A stretch of DNA of 64,000 nucleotides from Corynebacterium tuberculostearicum (GCF_030503735.1 NZ_CP073096.1:372001-436000), one strand, 5' to 3'; positions 8,742 to 18,656 are shown, counted from the stretch's first letter. The notes: generated by a model not told the origin, from the letters alone. Made by a program: numbers and translations.

Positions 8742-9947
8742 CTAGGAGGCCGCTAGGTAGGCTAATGCCGCAGCATATGCCGCGCGGGTGGAGGCATACA
8801 CGGTTGGGGCATAGTCCGGCAGGAAGGTTGCTTGGTGGTTCACCGGTGGGTCCTGCAGCTCATCTTCTGGAGTGCAGCCAATGTGCCAAAAGACATAAGG
8901 TACGCCCCACGCCTGGGGTAGGTAGCAAAAATCCTCGGATGCGGTAGAAGGGGCGGCAGTAACTGAATCGGCGCCGAAGGCGGCGTCGAAGACCTCTCCA
9001 ACTGGGGCATGGGAGGTGGCGTCATTATCGGTGACCTCGCCGTGGGCGAAGTACTCAAAAACGGGTACCTGCTCGCTACCGGAGGCGACACACTCGGCCT
9101 TGACCATGCGCTCCAGGAAGGCATACACCTTTTCCGCGAGTGCGGGATCGTAGTAGCGGGTATTGAGTACAAGTTCGGCGGAGTCCGGGATGATGTTGTT
9201 TTTGTCGCCGGAATGCAGCTCGCCTACGGAGATGACGAAGAACTCGTGTGGAGCGACCTCGCGGCCGACAATGGCCTGCAGGCGGGTGATGATCATGGCC
9301 GCGATATAGGTGGGGTCGATGGAGTTATGGGGCATGGAGGCGTGGGCGGACTTGCCAAAGACGCGGATGCGCAGGGAATCGCAGCCGGCCATGATGGGGC
9401 CTGCGGTATGGCGTACGGTGCCGGCACGGCCGGGCATAATGTGTTGGCCCAAGCAGATATCGGGACGTGGGACACGCTCGATGAGGTTATCGTCCAACAT
9501 GAATTTAGCCCCCATGGAGGATTCCTCGGCCGGCTGGAAAAGGGCGAGGAACGTGCCGGACCAGGAATTACGGGAGGCGTCGAGAAGCGCGCAGGCACCT
9601 AAAAGCGCCGTGGTATGCATGTCGTGCCCGCAGGCGTGCATCTTTCCATTGGCCGCGGCATAGGAAACGCCGGTGGCTTCCGCGACAGGCAACCCATCGA
9701 AGTCTGCGCGCAGCAGGGCGGTAGGCCCATCGCCATTGCGGAAAATGGCGACCATACCGTACCCGCCGATATTTTCCACTACCTCGCAGTCAAAATCGGC
9801 GAGTTTAGCGCGGATGCGGCCGGCGGTGCGCTCCTCTTCATGGGAGAGTTCGGGGTGGCGATGTAGGTCTTCATAAAAGTCCTGTTGCCACTCGAGATCG
9901 GCCTCCTGAGAAGTGACGAGCTGAGCGATGCGGGCAGTTTCAGACAT
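8742..9947 (-). CDS. M20D-family amidohydrolase (N-acyl-amino acid / hippurate hydrolase type)
   Basis: Zinc-dependent hydrolase that cleaves the amide bond of N-acyl amino acids or related compounds. The start at 9947 has AAGGTGTG just upstream and gives 401 residues. Motifs are DLHRHPELSHEE near 27, the metal-binding block GKMHACGHDMHTTALLG near 100, FQPAEESSMGAKFML, LGQHIMPGRAGT and a late TASEDFCYL segment carrying the last ligand region. Relatives in skin corynebacteria include acyl-glutamine aminoacylases that release odour acids; sequence alone does not show whether this is one. No signal peptide, so it is cytosolic. It diverges from a small unknown gene across 36 bases. Confidence 0.88.
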   Translation of the reverse strand: MSETARIAQLVTSQEADLEWQQDFYEDLHRHPELSHEEERTAGRIRAKLADFDCEVVENIGGYGMVAIFRNGDGPTALLRADFDGLPVAEATGVSYAAANGKMHACGHDMHTTALLGACALLDASRNSWSGTFLALFQPAEESSMGAKFMLDDNLIERVPRPDICLGQHIMPGRAGTVRHTAGPIMAGCDSLRIRVFGKSAHASMPHNSIDPTYIAAMIITRLQAIVGREVAPHEFFVISVGELHSGDKNNIIPDSAELVLNTRYYDPALAEKVYAFLERMVKAECVASGSEQVPVFEYFAHGEVTDNDATSHAPVGEVFDAAFGADSVTAAPSTASEDFCYLPQAWGVPYVFWHIGCTPEDELQDPPVNHQATFLPDYAPTVYASTRAAYAAALAYLAAS

Positions 9948-9970
9948 GGTTTCACACCTTAGGAATTGGG

Positions 9971-9976
9971 TAGGGT
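9971..9976 (+). promoter_or_regulatory. -10 element for the 9984 gene
   Basis: TAGGGT starts 13 bases before the ATG at 9984, which predicts transcription from about the first base of the start codon. It lies inside the 36-base divergent gap and so overlaps the start region of the opposite amidohydrolase gene. Confidence 0.45.
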
Positions 9977-9983
9977 TAGCGCT

Positions 9984-10382
9984 ATGCCAGTTATTCAATT
10001 CGATGTTTTGGTTCCCAACGCGCACGCGGCGCGCGTCGCGGAAATTTTTATCACTGCCACCAACAAGCTGGTGGAAAATGGTTCGCTTTCCTCCGCTGAG
10101 GTTACTCGCCCGGGTAATCCGCAGTTTCCGGAGGGGCTAGAAGAACAACTGCGGCAAAATTACCGCGACGAACATGAGGATCGCGTTCTAGAGGACGCGA
10201 GTGTCAACCGCTACGACATTGCAGTAGAGGGAGTAAGTGGCTCGATAAACCAGCTGGGCATGGTGCTCTCGCGCCTGCTCACCCCGCATGCAGTGCTGCC
10301 GAAGGACCACGTTTTGCTCGAAGACGAGCTGGCGCATGAGCGTCCAGCCATCTTCCCCTGGTCGCTTTCGATACGGCCTTAG
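9984..10382 (+). CDS. Small protein of unknown function
   Basis: I do not recognise a family. The ATG at 9984 gives 132 residues (MPVIQFDVLVPNAH...); the reading frame is open from 9966 but the ATG at 9984 fits the -10 element. The sequence is soluble, mixed alpha/beta in appearance, with no signal peptide or membrane segment and no Cys cluster. It contains a repeated acidic middle (NYRDEHEDRVLEDAS). The stop codon overlaps the end of the convergent glycerate kinase gene by 4 bases. Codon use resembles its neighbours, so it is likely a real core gene of the genus. Confidence 0.7.
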   Translation: MPVIQFDVLVPNAHAARVAEIFITATNKLVENGSLSSAEVTRPGNPQFPEGLEEQLRQNYRDEHEDRVLEDASVNRYDIAVEGVSGSINQLGMVLSRLLTPHAVLPKDHVLLEDELAHERPAIFPWSLSIRP

Positions 10383-11461
10383 AGCTGCTGGACGATGTCC
10401 TTGGCGGCCGCCGCCAGCTGCTGGGGCGTCGAGCCTTCTTGGCTAAGAGGAGCGCAGTAAGCATTAATGTCGTGCTCGAAGGAGCCGGCGATAATGCCTA
10501 ATGGTGTGCCTGCTTCTCGAGCGAGTTCGGCGATGGTTCCGACGGCTTTGCCAGTTAGGGACTGCTCATCGAATCGACCCTCGCCAGTGATGACAAGGTC
10601 GGCGGTGGCAATCTTTTCTGGAAGCCCGAGCGCTCCGGCCACATGAGTGCCGCCAGCGAGTACTCGGATGTGCTCCTCAGTGCCCCAGAGTGTGCGCGAG
10701 AGCCAAGACAATCCGATGGGAAGGCCGCCGGCAGCGCCGAAGAATTTGGAGTCAGCTTCGGCGCCGGTTACTTCGCATGCCTGCAGCATGGCGCCGGCTA
10801 GTAGCGCTACCTGTTCGCCCTGCGCGCCCTTTTGCGGGCCGTACATGGTAGCTGCTTGTACCGGTGTGGCGCGGGTATCGGCCAATAAGGTGAAGTCGAG
10901 CATGCCGGCTTTGATATTGAGCTGCGCGGTATCGATGTGATCGAGCTGAACTAGGGGAGCGCCGCCCTTGGGCAAGGCATAGCCGCGGGCATCGTGGGCG
11001 GCCGCCCCGAGCGCGGTCAAGATCCCCATTCCGGCATCGATGCTGGCGGTGCCGCCCAACCCGAGCACGATTGAGGTGGCCCCGCGCGTTTCTGCGTCCG
11101 CGATCAAAACACCGGTGCCGTAGGAATCGGCGTGTAGCGGATCGAGGCAGTCCTGTACAGTAGGCAAGCCGGTCGCCGCGGCGACGTCTATAAAGGCCGT
11201 GGTGCCGGCGAGGAAGTAGCTTGCTTGGGTTAAGCGGCCAATGGCATCGGTGGTAGGCAGGCTAATGGTTTCTGCGGGCTGGCCTCCGGCTGCGGCCGCT
11301 TGGGCAAGCACGGCGGCGGTGCCTTCGCCGCCATCGGCCATGGGGAGGGTAGTAACTGTGGCGTCGGGAAGCGCTTGGCGCACACCCGTGGCGATGCTGG
11401 CGGCGGCTTCGGAAGCGGAGGCTGTGCCTTTGAAAGAGTCTGGCGCGACGACAATATGCAT
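10379..11461 (-). CDS. glxK: Glycerate kinase
   Basis: Phosphorylates glycerate (2-phosphoglycerate-forming type) and so feeds glyoxylate or glycerate carbon into glycolysis. The 360-residue product begins MHIVVAPDSFKGTASASEAA, the family hallmark, followed by MADGGEGTAAVL. The middle has VLGLGGTASIDAGMGIL and the C-terminal part VITGEGRFDEQSLTGKAVG, the expected substrate and nucleotide motifs of the GckA/GlxK type-I fold. Length is normal. A consensus TATAAT lies 13 bases upstream of the ATG, which predicts a leaderless mRNA. The gene is convergent with, and overlaps by 4 bases, the small gene at 9984. Confidence 0.92.
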   Translation of the reverse strand: MHIVVAPDSFKGTASASEAAASIATGVRQALPDATVTTLPMADGGEGTAAVLAQAAAAGGQPAETISLPTTDAIGRLTQASYFLAGTTAFIDVAAATGLPTVQDCLDPLHADSYGTGVLIADAETRGATSIVLGLGGTASIDAGMGILTALGAAAHDARGYALPKGGAPLVQLDHIDTAQLNIKAGMLDFTLLADTRATPVQAATMYGPQKGAQGEQVALLAGAMLQACEVTGAEADSKFFGAAGGLPIGLSWLSRTLWGTEEHIRVLAGGTHVAGALGLPEKIATADLVITGEGRFDEQSLTGKAVGTIAELAREAGTPLGIIAGSFEHDINAYCAPLSQEGSTPQQLAAAAKDIVQQL

Positions 11462-11468
11462 GCCCGTG

Positions 11469-11474
11469 ATTATA
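11469..11474 (-). promoter_or_regulatory. -10 element of glxK
   Basis: The minus strand reads TATAAT from 11474 to 11469, beginning 13 bases before the glxK ATG at 11461. No ribosome-binding site lies between, so a leaderless transcript is predicted. Confidence 0.6.
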
Positions 11475-11555
11475 AAGCCCGCTCGAACCGGCGCACTGCG
11501 AGGATTGAAAGCCGAGCGTATTACAGAAAATAAATAGCTTTATCGTCGCTGGTAA

Positions 11556-13007
<1,452 letters not shown>

Positions 13008-13030
13008 GCTGCTCTTTTCTTTCGGCTTCG

Positions 13031-13068
13031 GCTCTCCTCTTTATTTCTTTCTGGGTGAGGGGGAGAGC
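13031..13068 (+). terminator. Possible terminator of gdhA
   Basis: GCTCTCC at 13031-13037 pairs with GGAGAGC at 13062-13068, but the loop is long and only TT follows. Weak candidate. Confidence 0.35.
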
Positions 13069-13189
13069 TTGAGCTTTGACTGGGGGATAAATTCCGTGCA
13101 TAGGCAGGTGCGAGCCACGAATCAAAGGACGAGTGAAAACCTGCAGCACACGCGGTGCGTGGCCTCCACGCCTTGCGCGGGTGGGCATG

Positions 13190-13195
13190 TAAAAT
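13190..13195 (+). promoter_or_regulatory. -10 element of sepIVA
   Basis: TAAAAT starts 13 bases before the ATG at 13203; no Shine-Dalgarno sequence is present, so the mRNA is predicted to be leaderless. Confidence 0.55.
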
Positions 13196-13202
13196 TCGCA
13201 GC

Positions 13203-13961
13203 ATGTACCGTGTCTTTGAGTCCCTAGATGAACTAGTCCAGCACTTGGAAGAGGCCCATAGCCTCCCCATGACCTCTAATTGCATGGTTCCGCGCCATGA
13301 AATGCTCGCGCTTCTCGACGACCTCCGAAACGCCCTGCCCGTTGAAATTGATGACGCGCAGGATGTCTTGGATAAGCAGGATGAAATCCTCCACGGCGCC
13401 GAAGAGCGTGCGGACCAGACCATCAATGACGCTAATGCGCAGGCCGATGACATCGTGGGCCACGCCCGCGAAGAAGCAGATGCCACCCTATCCCACGCGG
13501 AACAGCATGCTGCCAAGCTGGTGGCTGATGCTGAGGCTCGTGCCCAGTCCATGGTGGAACAAGCACGTGCGGAGGCAGACCGAACCATCGCCCAGGCAAA
13601 TGACGAGTACGAGCGCTCTGTGGCTGAAGGCCGTGCCGAGCAGGAACGGTTGATTTCTGAATCGGAGGTTGTTCGCCGTGCCGATGAAGAAGCACACCGC
13701 ATCGTAGAATCCGCGCATACCGAATCCAATCGCCTGCGCAGCGAATGCGATGAGTTTGTGGACGGTAAATTGAGTGAATTTGAAACCACTCTTAGTGGTC
13801 TTTTGCGCACCGTAAGTTCTGACCGTTCTGCCCTGCGCGGGGGTGCTGGAGTACGCTCGCGCGGCAGTGACTACCAAGCCTCAGGCCGCGCAGCCGGTGC
13901 GGCGGGTGGCACCCGCTACGCCGAGGGCGAGAACTACGAGCGCCGCTATAGCGAGCGCTAA
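13203..13961 (+). CDS. sepIVA: SepIVA-like DivIVA-domain protein
   Basis: Coiled-coil septation factor of the DivIVA family known from mycobacteria, where it acts at the division site and in polar/septal growth. The 252-residue product starts MYRVFESLDELVQHLEEA and has PMTSNCMVPRHEMLALLDDL, the conserved N-terminal module. A long Ala/Glu/Arg coiled coil from about 55 to 195 carries the repeated pattern A-x-A-x-x-I/M-V. The last 50 residues are Gly/Arg/Tyr-rich and disordered, ending NYERRYSER. Its place upstream of yceD-rnc-mutM-smc-ftsY is the same as for the mycobacterial gene. The start is fixed by the -10 element and by homology. Function is inferred from that family. Confidence 0.85.
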   Translation: MYRVFESLDELVQHLEEAHSLPMTSNCMVPRHEMLALLDDLRNALPVEIDDAQDVLDKQDEILHGAEERADQTINDANAQADDIVGHAREEADATLSHAEQHAAKLVADAEARAQSMVEQARAEADRTIAQANDEYERSVAEGRAEQERLISESEVVRRADEEAHRIVESAHTESNRLRSECDEFVDGKLSEFETTLSGLLRTVSSDRSALRGGAGVRSRGSDYQASGRAAGAAGGTRYAEGENYERRYSER

Positions 13962-14076
13962 AGCTTTTTAACGCTTCATCCACTTTTGGAACTTGCCGCT
14001 CGTTCGAGCCGAGTGGGGCTCCAGTGGGTGGGGAAGTCAAGCATCTTCCGAACTAGGCACGGCTAAAGGCTCTGGT

Positions 14077-14115
14077 GGGTGGGCAGACGGTTTGTCGTAC
14101 ACCGTCTACCCACCC
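14077..14115. repeat. Long inverted repeat between sepIVA and the membrane protein gene
   Basis: GGGTGGGCAGACGGT at 14077-14091 pairs with ACCGTCTACCCACCC at 14101-14115, with one mismatch and a 9-base loop. It lies between two convergent genes. A bidirectional terminator is likely, although neither side has a strong T-tract. Confidence 0.55.
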
Positions 14116-14158
14116 GACAGGGCCTTATGCTGTTTTATTTAATTCAAGCGGTGCAAAG

Positions 14159-14806
14159 TCAAGCTGCAGTGCGGGCGCGTGAGCGTTTCGTAGGGATAGC
14201 CTTTCCTCCGGCATATGGAGAAGGCGTTACCTGCACTTGTAGGGGAGAGGCGAATCTATCTGCCCGAGAAGTGAGATATTCAGGGGCGGCGGATTGAACC
14301 GCCATGCAGGCGGCAATTATTGAGGTAACCAAGCCTGGGAAAAGAAAGCCAACGAGTACGGTGACGAAATATGAGGTTAGAGACGTCAGCGGGCTGCCGT
14401 TGAAATTCTGTGGAAAGCAAAGGGCACACACGCTAAGTAGTGCACCAGTGGAAAATAGCATCGTGCCCACAGAAATAACGGCAGTGGGAATGGTTTCTCG
14501 GGAGAACCAAGTAATAGCGCCGGCACTAAGGGAAAAGATTAGCGCGCCGGTGAGAACAGAGAGGTCCATGCCAGCGGGGATTACCAAGACCGCGCCCGCT
14601 ACTGAACCGGCAGCGGTGCTGCAGATGATGGCGGTAGTTAGGCGGATGCCGCTGGCACCATAGATCCCAGAACGGTCTGGTTTCGGGGTGGCGTGTATGA
14701 GCACGCCGGCAATAGTCAAAACCGCGGCTGGCAGGCAGCTAAATGTGGCAAATCCGAGTGCTATGCTGCGCAGATCCGTGGAGGCTAAAGCCAAGTGATA
14801 TGTCAT
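14159..14806 (-). CDS. Multi-pass membrane protein of unknown function
   Basis: No family recognised. The 215-residue product has about five or six hydrophobic segments, near 14-38, 53-78, 80-98, 104-128 and 142-168. A hydrophilic basic C-terminal tail ends KAIPTKRSRARTAA. There is no transport signature or conserved charged motif I can name. A TAGCCT hexamer begins 12 bases before the ATG, so the mRNA may be leaderless; GAGG overlaps and could act as a ribosome site. The gene points away from yceD and towards sepIVA. Codon use is like that of its neighbours. Confidence 0.7.
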   Translation of the reverse strand: MTYHLALASTDLRSIALGFATFSCLPAAVLTIAGVLIHATPKPDRSGIYGASGIRLTTAIICSTAAGSVAGAVLVIPAGMDLSVLTGALIFSLSAGAITWFSRETIPTAVISVGTMLFSTGALLSVCALCFPQNFNGSPLTSLTSYFVTVLVGFLFPGLVTSIIAACMAVQSAAPEYLTSRADRFASPLQVQVTPSPYAGGKAIPTKRSRARTAA

Positions 14807-14895
14807 GCCTCAAGGCTAAAGCCGGTTTTCACCGGAGAAAAGGCCCTTTCGTGAAGCCATATGCCCTTTTACTTTAAACCCCAGACTCTTGACAG

Positions 14896-14929
14896 AAACT
14901 CCGCCCGCGCGGGACGCTAGGCGGAGTTT
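14896..14929. repeat. Perfect inverted repeat upstream of yceD
   Basis: AAACTCCGCC at 14896-14905 and GGCGGAGTTT at 14920-14929 are perfect 10-base arms around a 14-base GC-rich spacer. It lies in the gap between the divergent membrane gene and yceD and ends 27 bases before the yceD ATG. It could be an operator or a leader hairpin. Confidence 0.5.
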
Positions 14930-14956
14930 GCGGGGCAAGGTAGACTACCTAGTGTT

Positions 14957-15502
14957 ATGACATCACCATTGAAGTTCGATGTGGGCGAATTGTTAAATGC
15001 CCAAGGCGCTGACGCACTGCCGGAACAACGCACTCAGACCGGCCCTGCACCTGAGAGGATCGGCGTCGAGATGATCGCTATTCCGAAGGGCGAGGAGCTC
15101 ACTGTAGACGCCACCTTGACCCCTCTAGGTGCAGGTGTCTTGGTGGATGCCAACGTATCTGGACGGCTGACAGGGGAATGCTCCCGGTGCTTGAAGGAAC
15201 TGCACCCAGAGCTGGACTTGCACGTCACGCAGGTTTTTGCTGCCGATGAATCTTTCGTCTCTGGCGATGATCCTGCAGCCGATGATGAAGGCTCCGGAGA
15301 TGAGATTCCGGAGATCGAGGATGATGAGTTGGACCTTTTGCAGGCCGTGATCGATGAGGCAGGCCTCAACCTTCCCTTCGCGCCGGTGTGTGAGGACGGC
15401 TGTGAGACTGACACGCCTGAAGGGGTGACCACCGGTATCTCTGGTGAAGAAGAGGAAGATAAGGTCGATCCCCGCTGGGCTGGTTTGGAGAAGTTCCTAT
15501 GA
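14957..15502 (+). CDS. yceD: YceD/DUF177 family protein
   Basis: DUF177 proteins are linked to 23S rRNA accumulation and ribosomal protein L32 genes in bacteria and plants. The 181-residue product has the ordered N-terminal region (PLKFDVGELL), the Cys pair in the GECSRCLKEL motif near 75, and an acidic stretch (DDPAADDEGSGDEIPEIEDDELDLL). The C-terminal part contains LPFAPVCEDGCE with further Cys residues, so a metal site is plausible. In many bacteria rpmF follows it; here rnc follows directly with a 4-base ATGA overlap, so the two are translationally coupled. TAGACT at 14941 is a likely -10, giving a very short leader. Confidence 0.85.
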   Translation: MTSPLKFDVGELLNAQGADALPEQRTQTGPAPERIGVEMIAIPKGEELTVDATLTPLGAGVLVDANVSGRLTGECSRCLKELHPELDLHVTQVFAADESFVSGDDPAADDEGSGDEIPEIEDDELDLLQAVIDEAGLNLPFAPVCEDGCETDTPEGVTTGISGEEEEDKVDPRWAGLEKFL

Positions 15503-16269
15503 GCCGCAAAAAGAAGCTAACCGGGGAAGAGGCACTGGCAGCCGAATTTGCTGCAGTAGACCACAGCCCATTGTTGGAATCGCTCGGCGTGGAATTGCAG
15601 CCAGAACACCTGCGTTTGGCGCTTACTCACCGATCGATTGCCAATGAGAATGGGCATTTACCTAATAACGAGCGCTTGGAGTTTTTGGGCGATGCGGTGC
15701 TGGGCCTGTCGGTGGCCTCTCAGCTCTACATCACTTATCCCTCTCGTCCTGAATCGGATATTTCCAAGATGCGTGCTTCGATCGTCTCGCGCTACGGACT
15801 ATCGGATATTGCTCGTGAGATAAACCTCGGCCCGCACATATTGTTGGGTAAGGGCGAGCAATCCACTGGTGGCCGCGATAAGGATTCCATCCTTGCCGAT
15901 ACCACCGAGGCAATCTTTGGCGCTATCTACCGCGAGCATGGATTCGAAACTGCGCGAGATGTCATCCTGCGCTTGTTTGCGGAAAAAATCGAAAATGCCA
16001 CTGTCAGCGGCCGCCACTTGGATTGGAAGACCACTTTGCAGGAGCTGTGCGCCGAGCTTAAGGCACCGATGCCGGTCTACTCGGCTACGTCCACCGGCCC
16101 AGAACATGACCAAACCTTTAACGCGGTAGCTACCGTAGCTGGTCTAACCGTGGGCAATGGAGTGGGACACAATAAGAAGCTGGCCGAGCAGCAAGCGGCT
16201 CAGGAGGCGTGCCAGACTTTGCGCGAGACTCCTCTCTTGGTGCAGGGCACTGCGCATAAAGAAGGCTAA
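15499..16269 (+). CDS. rnc: Ribonuclease III
   Basis: Double-strand-specific endoribonuclease for rRNA and mRNA processing. The 256-residue product has the RNase III signature NERLEFLGDAVLGL near 53-66 with the catalytic Glu and Asp. The second acidic pair lies in DSILADTTEAIFGAIY. The dsRNA-binding domain occupies about 170-245 (WKTTLQELCAELKA ... NKKLAEQQAAQEA). The start overlaps the yceD stop by 4 bases, and mutM begins 2 bases after the stop, so the three form one operon. Confidence 0.96.
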   Translation: MSRKKKLTGEEALAAEFAAVDHSPLLESLGVELQPEHLRLALTHRSIANENGHLPNNERLEFLGDAVLGLSVASQLYITYPSRPESDISKMRASIVSRYGLSDIAREINLGPHILLGKGEQSTGGRDKDSILADTTEAIFGAIYREHGFETARDVILRLFAEKIENATVSGRHLDWKTTLQELCAELKAPMPVYSATSTGPEHDQTFNAVATVAGLTVGNGVGHNKKLAEQQAAQEACQTLRETPLLVQGTAHKEG

Positions 16270-16271
16270 GC

Positions 16272-17087
16272 ATGCCGGAACTGCCGGAAGTCGAGTCCGT
16301 CCGCCGGGGTCTTGAGCCCCACGTGGTGGGACGGACTTTTGAGTCTGTACGAGTGCGGCACCCCCGCGCCAACCGTGGCCAAGATGAGCCGCTTTCCGGT
16401 CTTCTTGTCGGTAAAGAGATCGCCGCTGTGGCCCGGCGAGGCAAGTTTATGTGGCTGGAATTTGTGGGCGAAGATTTCATGGATCCCCACCGCGACGTCC
16501 TTTTTGTCCACTTAGGCATGTCGGGCCAGGTTCGAATCGGCACGACTGATTCGCCGCATCTGCGCATTAGTGCTCAGCTAAGCGGTGGGGTAGAGCTTAG
16601 CTTTGTAGACCAGCGCACCTTTGGCTATTGGCTCTATGCACCGTGGGCGAAGATCTCGCACATTGGCATTGACCCGTTGGAACCAGACTTTGACATTGTG
16701 GCTACCGCACGGCGCCTGCGGGCAAAGAAAACTGCAGTAAAGACCGCACTATTGGATCAAACCTTGGCTTCTGGAATCGGCAATATCTATGCCGATGAAT
16801 CCCTGTGGGCGGCACAGATTCCGCCCCGCAAAAGGGCATCGACGTTGCGGCAAAAGGATGCCATAGCCCTGCTCGAAGCGGCCCAAGAGGTTATGGCCGC
16901 CGCCCTAAAAGTGGGTGGCACGAGCTTCGATTCCTTGTACGTTAATGTGAACGGCGAATCGGGATACTTCTCGCGGTCCTTGGCCGCGTATGGGCGGGCT
17001 GGCCAGCCCTGTCAGCGTTGCGGAACGCCCTTGGAGCGCTGCGTAATTTCAGGGCGTTCCACCCATTTCTGCCCCCATTGCCAATAA
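16272..17087 (+). CDS. mutM: Formamidopyrimidine-DNA glycosylase
   Basis: Bifunctional glycosylase/AP lyase that removes 8-oxoguanine and ring-opened purines. The 271-residue product begins MPELPEVESVRRGLEP with the essential Pro2 and Glu3. It has the catalytic beta-Lys in the FMWLEF-flanking RRGKF segment, the helix-two-turn-helix SGIGNIYADESLW, and the C-terminal zinc finger CQRCGTPLERCVI...FCPHC. All four Cys are present. Third gene of the yceD-rnc-mutM operon. Confidence 0.96.
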   Translation: MPELPEVESVRRGLEPHVVGRTFESVRVRHPRANRGQDEPLSGLLVGKEIAAVARRGKFMWLEFVGEDFMDPHRDVLFVHLGMSGQVRIGTTDSPHLRISAQLSGGVELSFVDQRTFGYWLYAPWAKISHIGIDPLEPDFDIVATARRLRAKKTAVKTALLDQTLASGIGNIYADESLWAAQIPPRKRASTLRQKDAIALLEAAQEVMAAALKVGGTSFDSLYVNVNGESGYFSRSLAAYGRAGQPCQRCGTPLERCVISGRSTHFCPHCQ

Positions 17088-17098
17088 GTTATAGCGCA

Positions 17099-17121
17099 TG
17101 AGGTTCACGTTGTGAACCTCA
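17099..17121. promoter_or_regulatory. Perfect inverted repeat, operator candidate for the symporter gene
   Basis: TGAGGTTCAC at 17099-17108 and GTGAACCTCA at 17112-17121 are exact reverse complements around GTT. It lies between the mutM stop (17087) and the symporter ATG (17141). No T-tract follows, so a terminator is unlikely. It may be a repressor site or a leader hairpin. Confidence 0.6.
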
Positions 17122-17140
17122 AGGCAGTAAATTATTCTGC

Positions 17141-18640
17141 ATGGATTTTCTTGAAAATGTCGTAACGACATTTAATGACGGCGTCTGGTCGTGGATTCTG
17201 CCCTGGCTGCTCATCGCTGCGGGCCTATTCTTCGGCATCCGTACCGCTTTGGTGCAGGTGCGCATGGTGCCAGATATGTTCCGCGCCGTCGTCGAGCGAC
17301 CCAAGGGGGAAGGTCGCGATGAGGACGAGGACTACGGCGGCATCTCTGCTTTCAAGGCCTTTACTATTTCGGCCGCCTCCCGCGTCGGCACCGGTAACGT
17401 GGCCGGCGTGGCCGTGGCCATTTCCGTGGGCGGTCCAGGTGCTGTCTTTTGGATGTGGCTCATCGCCATCCTTGGTGGTGCAACTGCATTCATCGAATCC
17501 ACGCTGGCGCAGCTGTGGAAGGTGCGCGATGGTGATGGTTACCGTGGCGGCCCAGCGTACTACATGAAGCGGGGTTTGGGCTGGGGCCCGCTTGGCGTTC
17601 TTTTCTCCATCGCTATCGCTTTTACCTTTGGTTTGGTCTACAACGCCTTCCAGACCAACGCCATCGCGGATGCGGTGTCCTTCTCTTTTGACCGCGATGA
17701 CACCATGTTCCGCGCCATCATCGGTGTTGTTATCGCCGTGGTTGCAGGCCTCATCATCTTTGGCGGTGTTAACCGCATTGCCAATATCACCCAGATCATC
17801 GTGCCTTTTATGGCGGTGGCCTACCTGCTTGTCGGCGGTTTTGTAGTCATCACGAACTTTGACAAGGTGCCGGGAATGATTGGAGATATTGTCGGTCACG
17901 CACTGGGCATTAAGGAAATCGCAGGCGCCGGTCTCGGTGCGGCCATGATGAAGGGGATTCAGCGCGGACTGTTTTCCAACGAAGCTGGCGAGGGCTCTGC
18001 TCCGAATGCAGCGGCTACCGCGGCAGTCTCGCACCCTGTCAAGCAGGGCCTGGTGCAAACCCTTGGCGTGTACTTCGACACCTTGGTGGTGTGTACCATC
18101 ACCGCCTTCGTCATCTTGCTGGGGCCGGAGATTGCCTACGGCGCTGAGGCAGAAGGCGTCTCCTTGACCCAGGCGGCTTTGTCTTCTGAGGTGGGCGAGT
18201 GGGGCATCCACTTCGTCAGTTTCATCCTTTTCTTCCTGGCTTTCTCCTCCATCCTGGGTAATTACTATTTGGCGGAATCTAACCTGGAGTACCTCACTCA
18301 GAGCAAGCCTGCGCTGGTAATCTTCCGCCTCGTTGTGCTCTTCTTTGTCTGGTTCGGCGCAGTGGGCTCTCTGCCGCTGGTCTTTGCCTTGGCAGATACC
18401 GGTGCGGCAACCATGGTGATCCTCAATATCATCGCCATCGTGCCACTATCCGGTGTGGCGATTAAGTTGCTCAAGAATTACAACAAGCAGCGCAGCCAAG
18501 GCATTGACCCGGTATTCCACCGCGATATGATGCCGGAGCTGAAGGGCGTAGAGTGCTGGGACGGATCGGATCCTGTCACTCGCCGCAGCGAGGAGGATCG
18601 CCGCGTGTTGCGCGATAAGGGACACCACGACCGCTATTAG
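17141..18640 (+). CDS. Sodium:alanine/glycine symporter (AGCS family)
   Basis: Na+-coupled uptake of alanine or glycine across the cytoplasmic membrane. The 499-residue protein has about eleven hydrophobic segments starting at residue 18. It contains the family signature near 90-110 as GGPGAVFWMWLIAILGG, preceded by GTGNVAGVA, and later NEAGEGSAPNAAATA, the conserved substrate/sodium loop. The C-terminal tail is hydrophilic. The perfect inverted repeat 19 bases before the ATG suggests dedicated regulation. acyP follows after 16 bases and could be cotranscribed. The substrate is inferred from the family. Confidence 0.93.
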   Translation: MDFLENVVTTFNDGVWSWILPWLLIAAGLFFGIRTALVQVRMVPDMFRAVVERPKGEGRDEDEDYGGISAFKAFTISAASRVGTGNVAGVAVAISVGGPGAVFWMWLIAILGGATAFIESTLAQLWKVRDGDGYRGGPAYYMKRGLGWGPLGVLFSIAIAFTFGLVYNAFQTNAIADAVSFSFDRDDTMFRAIIGVVIAVVAGLIIFGGVNRIANITQIIVPFMAVAYLLVGGFVVITNFDKVPGMIGDIVGHALGIKEIAGAGLGAAMMKGIQRGLFSNEAGEGSAPNAAATAAVSHPVKQGLVQTLGVYFDTLVVCTITAFVILLGPEIAYGAEAEGVSLTQAALSSEVGEWGIHFVSFILFFLAFSSILGNYYLAESNLEYLTQSKPALVIFRLVVLFFVWFGAVGSLPLVFALADTGAATMVILNIIAIVPLSGVAIKLLKNYNKQRSQGIDPVFHRDMMPELKGVECWDGSDPVTRRSEEDRRVLRDKGHHDRY

Positions 18641-18656
18641 AAATTAGGGAGGCCGC

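Noticed and set aside
17225..18211. 328-codon open frame antisense to the sodium/alanine symporter gene
   Set aside because: It lies wholly opposite a clear membrane transporter gene; its composition (many His, Asp, Gly) is the reverse-strand shadow of that gene and no domain is seen.
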